The translations under genes were made by a program, and so were the position numbers. The notes beneath the pieces were generated by a model. It was not told the origin of the DNA. It saw nothing but the letters and a program-made list of their open reading frames with translations, and searched no databases. Shown here piece after piece: positions 57,342-61,548 of a stretch of DNA of 61,548 nt. Origin of the DNA: Flavobacteriaceae bacterium. GTDB lineage: Bacteria > Bacteroidota > Bacteroidia > Flavobacteriales > Flavobacteriaceae. Positions within the stretch are counted from its first letter, which is position 1, and every line of letters starts with the position of its first letter. The stretch lies in NCBI GenBank assembly GCA_009827225.1, contig WUAI01000017.1, forward strand, positions 1 through 61,548, written 5' to 3'.

Positions 57342-58652
57342 TTAAGGTGTTTTGATGATATCTATTGTGAGTGCTGCGCTCCATGAAAAATTATTTCCGC
57401 CATAACCATTCTCCAGAGCTTCATTAATCTCCCGGGAAGGTTCGAAATACTCATAAAATCCGTACTTCTCAATAAGATACAAGGTATCTTCCTTGAGTCG
57501 TTGGGCCTCTTCATTCAACTTATATTTTTGTAATCCTCGATAAATGATCCAATTCAAATTGATCCAGATTGGACCTCTCCAGTACTTTTTAGAATTGAAA
57601 TAAGGACTCGCCGGATCGAAAGAGGCACACAGCAGATTTTCATTCTGAGATCCGCTAAAATTTCCATTTCGAAAATGATTCATCATCTCTTCTGCCCTTG
57701 GCGCTGCCGGGATACCGGCGAATAGAGGTGTGAAAGAAGAAGACGACAAATGACGTAAATGCCTTTCATTCCTCAAGTCGTAATAAACATAACCCCTTAG
57801 TTGTTGGTCATACAGTTTTGAATTCATGGCTTCCTTGGCCATGGAATTCCAGGTTCTCAATTGGCTCACAGCCTCTTGCTTCCCTATAAGTTCTCCGAGT
57901 CGGATCAAACTTTCATTCGAAGCGATCAACATACTATTGAATAAAGGATCTTGTACTAAAAAAGGAGATTGTGCTGCGATCTTAGCGTCATTATATTTCC
58001 ACTCCTTAAAAAGCTCTATAAGATGGATATAATAGCAGTATTCTGCATTGGTGGGTCGATGAGATGCATCGATGAGTTGAGTATCCTTTCTCGGGAGGTC
58101 GTATTCGGGTACTTCAAAAGTGTCCCATATAAAATCCCATACCGGGGTATTATCAGTGCCCGCTTCCCAGTTGTGACAGATGTATACCAGGCCTTCGCCT
58201 TTTGGATCTCTATATCGGTAAAAGTAGTCGTGATTCGCATAAACCGCATCATATACTTCATTAATAAAAGAAAGCATCGAGGGATCCTGATCTGAAATAC
58301 GGTAAACTTCTTCAAGCACAAAACCCAGCACGGGAGGTTGAGTAATTCCTGAAGTCTTCACTTCGGGACTGTATTCACTAAGATATGCGGCATGAACTTC
58401 AGGGCCGGGATAATACGAATCGGAATCATTATGGAATACAATATGCGGAAGAAATCCATTACTCCATTGACCCCTCAATAAAGAACGAATTTCTGCCTTG
58501 GCCCGTTCCGGTTCCAGATGCGCCCAACCCATGGCTATAAATCCGGAATCCCAGTTCCATTGGAAAGGATATAGTCCCTCACACGGTATTGTAAATGATT
58601 GTCGCCAATTGGCATGCAGCACCGAAGCAGCAGCGTTCAGTAATGAAGACAT
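57342..58652 (-). CDS. GH63-like glycoside hydrolase (MGH1-type; candidate mannosyl/glucosylglycerate hydrolase)
   Basis: Cytoplasmic (alpha/alpha)6-barrel hydrolase of 436 residues without a signal peptide. The family pattern is clear: YPFQWNWDSGFIAMGW (28-43), NWEAGTDNTPVWD (161-173; D167 fits the general acid of the ESGWD-like motif), KYWRGPIWINLNW, and near the end GFYEYFEP (E401/E404) with GGNNFSWSAAL. Size and motifs are close to bacterial mannosylglycerate/glucosylglycerate hydrolases; trehalase-like or other alpha-glucosidase activity cannot be excluded. Adjacent symporter and glycerate kinase support glycosylglycerate as the substrate. A one-mismatch -7 box (minus TATATTTA, 58672-58679) lies 19 nt before the ATG. 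Confidence 0.85.
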   Translation of the reverse strand: MSSLLNAAASVLHANWRQSFTIPCEGLYPFQWNWDSGFIAMGWAHLEPERAKAEIRSLLRGQWSNGFLPHIVFHNDSDSYYPGPEVHAAYLSEYSPEVKTSGITQPPVLGFVLEEVYRISDQDPSMLSFINEVYDAVYANHDYFYRYRDPKGEGLVYICHNWEAGTDNTPVWDFIWDTFEVPEYDLPRKDTQLIDASHRPTNAEYCYYIHLIELFKEWKYNDAKIAAQSPFLVQDPLFNSMLIASNESLIRLGELIGKQEAVSQLRTWNSMAKEAMNSKLYDQQLRGYVYYDLRNERHLRHLSSSSFTPLFAGIPAAPRAEEMMNHFRNGNFSGSQNENLLCASFDPASPYFNSKKYWRGPIWINLNWIIYRGLQKYKLNEEAQRLKEDTLYLIEKYGFYEYFEPSREINEALENGYGGNNFSWSAALTIDIIKTP

Positions 58653-58691
58653 TTAAATTTGATTAGCCATATAAATATAGGGTTTTATGAT

Positions 58692-58699
58692 TACTTTTG
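58692..58699 (+). promoter_or_regulatory. -7 box of murQ
   Basis: TACTTTTG, perfect TAnnTTTG. It covers the first in-frame TTG (58697-58699) of the murQ frame, so that codon is not transcribed, and places the start site near 58704. Confidence 0.6.
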
Positions 58700-58720
58700 A
58701 GAAAGACAAAAAATGCACCA

Positions 58721-59539
58721 TTGACCTTCAAAAAAACAACAGAAGAAAGCTCTAATTATGACGGTTTAGAAAAGATGTCCATCCCTGAATTGCTTCAAAA
58801 CATCAACGCTGAAGATCAAACCGTTCCATTGGCCGTACAAAAATCTCTACCTCAAATCGAATCCCTGGCAGCTTTGGTTTCGGAGAAGATCAATAACGGA
58901 GGTCGCCTATTTTATATTGGTGCCGGAACCAGTGGTCGATTAGGCATAGTAGATGCCAGTGAGTGCCCCCCTACTTTTGGGGTGGAACATGGCTTGGTCG
59001 TTGGACTCATGGCTGGTGGTGATGCAGCTATTAGAAAGGCAGTGGAGTTTGCGGAAGATTCCAGGGAACAAGGTTGGGAAGATCTGCTCTCACATCATAT
59101 TTCAGAAAAAGACATCGTGATTGGAATTGCTGCCTCGGGTACCACTCCCTATGTGGTGGGCGCATTGGAAAAATGCAATGAGAATAGTATTTCGACCGGA
59201 TGTATAACCTGCAATGCGGGCAGTCCATTGGCCCTCGTCGCTGAATATCCGGTGGAAGTGGTGGTTGGGCCTGAATTTGTCACGGGTAGTACCCGCATGA
59301 AGGCCGGGACTGCGCAAAAACTAGTGCTAAATATGATATCTACCACAGCCATGATAAAGTTAGGCCGTATCAAAGGAAACAAAATGGTCGATATGCAGTT
59401 AAGCAATAATAAACTGGTAGATCGTGGTACGCGAATGATCATGGACGAATTGAATATCATGGAAGATGAAGCCGAATTTCTTTTGCAGAAACATGGCAGC
59501 GTACGTAAAGCAATCGACGCCTATTATGAAAGAAACTAA
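58721..59539 (+). CDS. murQ: N-acetylmuramic acid 6-phosphate etherase
   Basis: Cleaves the lactyl ether of MurNAc-6-phosphate to GlcNAc-6-phosphate and D-lactate in cell-wall recycling. The 272-residue SIS-fold protein has KTTEESSNYDGLEKMSIPELL, the phosphate-binding YIGAGTSGRLGIVDASECPPTF (with the catalytic Glu in ASECPP) and GIAASGTTPYVVGAL, then GSTRMKAGTAQKLVLNM. The start is set at TTG 58721 (TFKKTTEE...), because the family begins there and the earlier TTG lies in the promoter. It is transcribed away from the hydrolase operon, with 68 nt between the two starts. Confidence 0.94.
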   Translation: MTFKKTTEESSNYDGLEKMSIPELLQNINAEDQTVPLAVQKSLPQIESLAALVSEKINNGGRLFYIGAGTSGRLGIVDASECPPTFGVEHGLVVGLMAGGDAAIRKAVEFAEDSREQGWEDLLSHHISEKDIVIGIAASGTTPYVVGALEKCNENSISTGCITCNAGSPLALVAEYPVEVVVGPEFVTGSTRMKAGTAQKLVLNMISTTAMIKLGRIKGNKMVDMQLSNNKLVDRGTRMIMDELNIMEDEAEFLLQKHGSVRKAIDAYYERN

Positions 59540-59759
59540 TCAGAAAAACACTAACAAACCCCTGTTGATCAAAGGCCTCAAGCGACTTGCCCTGGCACTC
59601 CCTCTTTTGGTGCTCACCACCTATATCTTCACGTTCGGTTTTCTGAACAAAGAGGTACTTCCGCTCTATATCTTTATGATCCTGGGAATTCTGGCCATGG
59701 CCGCAACCATTTACCTGTTATTTCATGGGATCAAACTTATCATGAAAGCTATTTTTTAG
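59526..59759 (+). CDS. DUF6095 family small membrane protein
   Basis: Protein of 77 residues with a polar N-terminus (KETNQKNTNKPLLIKGLKRLA) and two TM helices (about residues 21-40 and 45-70). It matches the small DUF6095 proteins of flavobacteria, whose function is unknown. The frame is open further upstream within murQ, but ATG 59526 is chosen, with a 14-nt overlap of the murQ end. Its stop codon (TAG, 59757-59759) touches the end of the inverted repeat copy 2. Confidence 0.78.
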   Translation: MKETNQKNTNKPLLIKGLKRLALALPLLVLTTYIFTFGFLNKEVLPLYIFMILGILAMAATIYLLFHGIKLIMKAIF

Positions 59760-59874
59760 GGCGACTCCATGTAGTCTGCTAAGCAGTACTTCATGGACCG
59801 CGCTATTCGCTATATCCCTGTAGCAGTCGTGAAGTGAGCTTTGCCCTACTTCATGGCACTACAGGGGATGCCGC
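59759..59874 (-). repeat. Dispersed structured intergenic element, copy 2
   Basis: Read on the minus strand this begins GCGGCATCCCC, as in copy 1, and follows the stop of the T9SS propeller gene by 28 nt. First hairpin: CCCTGTAG (59866-59859)/CTACAGGG (59823-59816), TGAAGT/ACTTCA. The conserved AGGGATATAGCG and AGCGCGGTCC follow. The second hairpin has different bases but pairs again: CCAT/ATGG and CTGC/GCAG within GTCC ... GGAGTCGCCC. It lies between two convergent genes. Confidence 0.75.
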
Positions 59875-59902
59875 TACTATCGCTGTCGCAAAGTGGTTAC
59901 AA

Positions 59903-61249
59903 TCATTTACGAATCACTCTTTTCCTTTGAACTCCTTGCTCAGAAGTCGCTTCAACTAGATACACCCCTACAGAGAAACTGGACATATCGATCGATGTTC
60001 TGTTTTGAGAAGGAATAAAACTCATTAAACGTTGTCCGAATAAACTATATACGGTAATCCGGTCCACACTTGATGCCATCTCTAAATGAAGAATGCCCCT
60101 GGTTGGATTAGGATACATGGCGATCAAATCCTGATTCGAATCTCCAATTCCTAATAGAATAGTGATTGTAACAGCAAAAGGTTCGCTCAAACAGTCGTCC
60201 ACAATATTTACTGCATAATACGTCGTAGCGTCCTCCAATTCGGTGGTATTTGGTAGCGGATTGGTATTGTTTATCGCATCATCTTCAGTGGCAAACCAGG
60301 TAACATCCGGAGGCGTGATCACAATATCAGCCAGGGTTGCACCTTCCCCGAAACTTTGGTTAGCATCACCGGTAGGTGTAGGCGGAGTGGTGCAGGGTGA
60401 CAGATCCACATGGCCAAAGTATTGACCGGATTCCGTAGAGACCGAAGTTGTCCCTCCTGTTCCCGTATCAAGAATACTCACTCCCGCCGAATTGGAAACC
60501 AGGACATCGCCATTGGTCAAGGCGGCCACTCCCCTAAGGTTTCCCACATCCCAATAGTTCAGGATACTCCCGTCAGAAACAGCAAATTCATACAATCCTG
60601 AAGAATTAGAACCGGTAGTACTGAATACCGCCGCATATACCGAATCATTAAGAGGATTATACTCAATTTGTTGAATAAATTGAACCACTCCTTCTTCGAC
60701 TATATTTCCCAGAACATTTCCACTATAATCTCTTCGTTCTATCTTGGATTCGGTATTGATATATGAGATATAGACTTCGCCTCCCACATCTATCACATCG
60801 AACGCAGAATCGGATCCGCTGGTCGCAAACGACCCTAGCGAATTTCCATCGAGATCAAGCCGAACAATAGCATCTCCCGGAGCTCCGTTATTGGAACCGG
60901 CATTGGTTACCCACACTTCTGATTCATTTACGAGAGCCATTCCTTTAATATTATCCAACCCCCCGGAAATGGTGGACAGATAATTCCCACTAAGATCGAA
61001 TCTATCGATGCGATCTTCTATTTGATCACTGATCCAAAGTTCTTCCCCAACCTGGATGAGGGCTTTAGGGGTTCCTTGGGATAATGGGGACAAATCGATA
61101 AAGGTAGGTTCAATGATACTTCCGTTTTGGTCGTCCAGCAGAACCACTAAAGGTTCCTGCAGGCTGGCGATTCTGGTTTGTGATTGAAGTGGCAGCATCC
61201 ATAATACCAGTAAGAGGCTGCAAAGAATGAGTTGGTACTTGTATTTCAT
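59903..61249 (-). CDS. Secreted T9SS beta-propeller protein
   Basis: Protein of 448 residues. The signal peptide ends LQSQ (about 24). Residues 45-290 are NHL/YncE-like propeller blades, each with a W/V-x-V/I-x-D/N pattern: GEELWISDQIEDRIDRFDLSGNYLSTI, ESEVWVTNAG, and GDVLVSNSAGVSILD. A short Ig-like segment (about 300-365, ATEDDAINNTNPLPNTTELEDATTYYAV) follows, then a type A sorting domain (AMYPNPTRGIL ... GVYLVEA). It is most likely a cell-surface binding protein; no catalytic residues are recognisable. Downstream is the structured repeat, upstream the rRNA operon end. Confidence 0.86.
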   Translation of the reverse strand: MKYKYQLILCSLLLVLWMLPLQSQTRIASLQEPLVVLLDDQNGSIIEPTFIDLSPLSQGTPKALIQVGEELWISDQIEDRIDRFDLSGNYLSTISGGLDNIKGMALVNESEVWVTNAGSNNGAPGDAIVRLDLDGNSLGSFATSGSDSAFDVIDVGGEVYISYINTESKIERRDYSGNVLGNIVEEGVVQFIQQIEYNPLNDSVYAAVFSTTGSNSSGLYEFAVSDGSILNYWDVGNLRGVAALTNGDVLVSNSAGVSILDTGTGGTTSVSTESGQYFGHVDLSPCTTPPTPTGDANQSFGEGATLADIVITPPDVTWFATEDDAINNTNPLPNTTELEDATTYYAVNIVDDCLSEPFAVTITILLGIGDSNQDLIAMYPNPTRGILHLEMASSVDRITVYSLFGQRLMSFIPSQNRTSIDMSSFSVGVYLVEATSEQGVQRKRVIRK

Positions 61250-61348
61250 CGGGTTGGTGTATTGCGATTATTAATTCTGAAACAGTAAGATACACAAAAA
61301 TCAGGAAGGGATGAGGAGGGAGAAGATCTGAAAGTATGATAAATAAAA

Positions 61349-61376
61349 AGGCCTCAACTCTTTCGAATTGAGGCCT
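61349..61376 (-). terminator. Second terminator-like hairpin behind the rRNA operon
   Basis: Nine-bp stem AGGCCTCAA (61349-61357) / TTGAGGCCT (61368-61376), 10-nt loop, followed on the minus strand by TTTTTATTT. It is a strong terminator behind the first one, probably insulating the downstream T9SS gene from rRNA transcription. Confidence 0.85.
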
Positions 61377-61464
61377 GAAGAAGGCGGCTTGAGGAAATAA
61401 AACGCCTCGAGCCCTTGGCTCTCGCCACCACAGTATTCGTGGTGCTCGAACAATGACATAAAAA
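61377..61464 (-). other. Spacer between the two rRNA terminators with extra hairpins
   Basis: Contains a perfect hairpin CACCAC/GTGGTG (about 61421-61442) and a weaker GAGCC/GGCTC (about 61408-61422). A copy of GAAGGCGGC (61380-61388) also occurs at the 5S 3' end (61499-61507 region). It is probably transcribed processed spacer rather than a gene. Confidence 0.5.
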
Positions 61465-61492
61465 AAGGTCCCTCAAATGAATGAAGGACCTT
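61465..61492 (-). terminator. Terminator immediately after 5S rRNA
   Basis: Seven-bp stem AAGGTCC (61465-61471) / GGACCTT (61486-61492) with a 14-nt loop and a run of T on the minus strand. It follows the 5S 3' end by about 4 nt. Confidence 0.85.
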
Positions 61493-61496
61493 CAAA

Positions 61497-61548
61497 GAAG
61501 GCGGCGACCTACTTTTCCACGAATGTAGTATCATCGGCGCAAACGGGC
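61497..61548 (-). rRNA. rrf: 5S ribosomal RNA, 5' part outside window
   Basis: The minus strand reads GCGCCGATGATACTACATTC and continues to GTAGGTCGCCGCCTTC, the 3' half of a bacterial 5S rRNA (compare the GCGCCGATGGTA and GAGAGTAGGTCGCCGCC segments of flavobacterial 5S). The 5' half lies beyond the right edge, presumably with the 23S and 16S genes further right. The exact 3' end (about 61497) is estimated by comparison. Confidence 0.9.

Noticed and set aside
58697-58699. First in-frame TTG as murQ start
   Set aside because: It lies inside the -7 promoter box, and the family N-terminus (TFKKTTEE) starts at the TTG at 58721.
61301-61534. Minus-strand open frame of 77 codons at the right end
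   Set aside because: It covers the 5S rRNA end and two terminators, so it cannot be a real gene.

Overview
The window is about 61.5 kb of chromosomal DNA from a member of the Bacteroidota, almost certainly a marine Flavobacteriaceae species. The evidence is fivefold. Five secreted proteins end in type IX secretion (T9SS) type A sorting domains. There is a TonB-dependent receptor with DUF4249 lipoproteins. The order bamD-rpoZ-coaBC-DUF4835-recN matches the flavobacterial one. Shine-Dalgarno sites are mostly absent, and many upstream regions carry the Bacteroidota -7 promoter box TAnnTTTG. The genus cannot be fixed from the sequence alone. I see no insertion sequence, phage, CRISPR array or tRNA. 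A 5S rRNA gene, cut by the right edge, marks the end of an rRNA operon.

Layout. 1-4.8 kb (minus): glycosyltransferase, YbbR-like protein, coaE, and a two-component histidine kinase/response regulator pair (regulator cut by the left edge). 4.8-8.2 kb: a 1128-residue T9SS cargo protein with a P-domain. 8.4-17.9 kb (minus): housekeeping genes ligA, DUF6913, dapA, bamD, rpoZ, coaBC, DUF4835, recN, fabI. 17.9-24.1 kb: two tandem paralogous T9SS proteins, each followed by the same UUCG-loop terminator. 24.2-26.2 kb: GNAT-prmC-LOG operon. 26.2-33.5 kb (mostly plus): ribD-EamA-IMPACT, a convergent thioesterase, dnaA, a tyrosine phosphatase, a sugar dehydrogenase-like T9SS protein and an RsmI-like methyltransferase. 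33.5-36.8 kb (minus): a lysozyme-like protein and dapF-GNAT-mltG. 36.9-39.9 kb (plus): HtrA protease and a long-form GAPDH. 40-42.5 kb (minus): DUF6090, an NTF2-like protein and a Gfo/Idh/MocA oxidoreductase. 42.6-54.6 kb (plus): GNAT, TPR protein, trmD, a small membrane protein, an RluA-type pseudouridine synthase, rplS, a candidate structured RNA, a nonsense-interrupted isocitrate dehydrogenase, an outer-membrane barrel protein, a TonB-dependent receptor and three DUF4249 lipoproteins. 54.6-58.7 kb (minus): GH63-like hydrolase, sodium:solute symporter, glycerate kinase. 58.7-59.8 kb (plus): murQ and DUF6095. 59.9-61.5 kb (minus): a T9SS beta-propeller protein and the 5S rRNA end.

How the genes work together. 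Much of the window is core metabolism: coenzyme A (coaE, coaBC), lysine/peptidoglycan (dapA, dapF, mltG), fatty acids (fabI), DNA replication and repair (dnaA, ligA, recN) and translation (prmC, trmD, rplS). The accessory parts are surface and secreted proteins plus nutrient uptake. The GH63-like hydrolase, symporter and glycerate kinase form a compact operon whose simplest reading is uptake and cleavage of a glycosylglycerate osmolyte, with phosphorylation of the released glycerate.

Most interesting points: (1) a single in-frame TAA splits the otherwise intact monomeric isocitrate dehydrogenase; (2) a roughly 120-nt intergenic element occurs twice, each time 3' of a gene in the same orientation, with a conserved first hairpin and a second hairpin of unrelated sequence but similar pairing; (3) a roughly 300-nt region between rplS and icd has its own promoter, a predicted three-way junction and a terminator, and matches no RNA class I know; (4) the putative glycosylglycerate operon; (5) several -7 boxes lie only 4-8 nt before start codons, suggesting leaderless transcripts.
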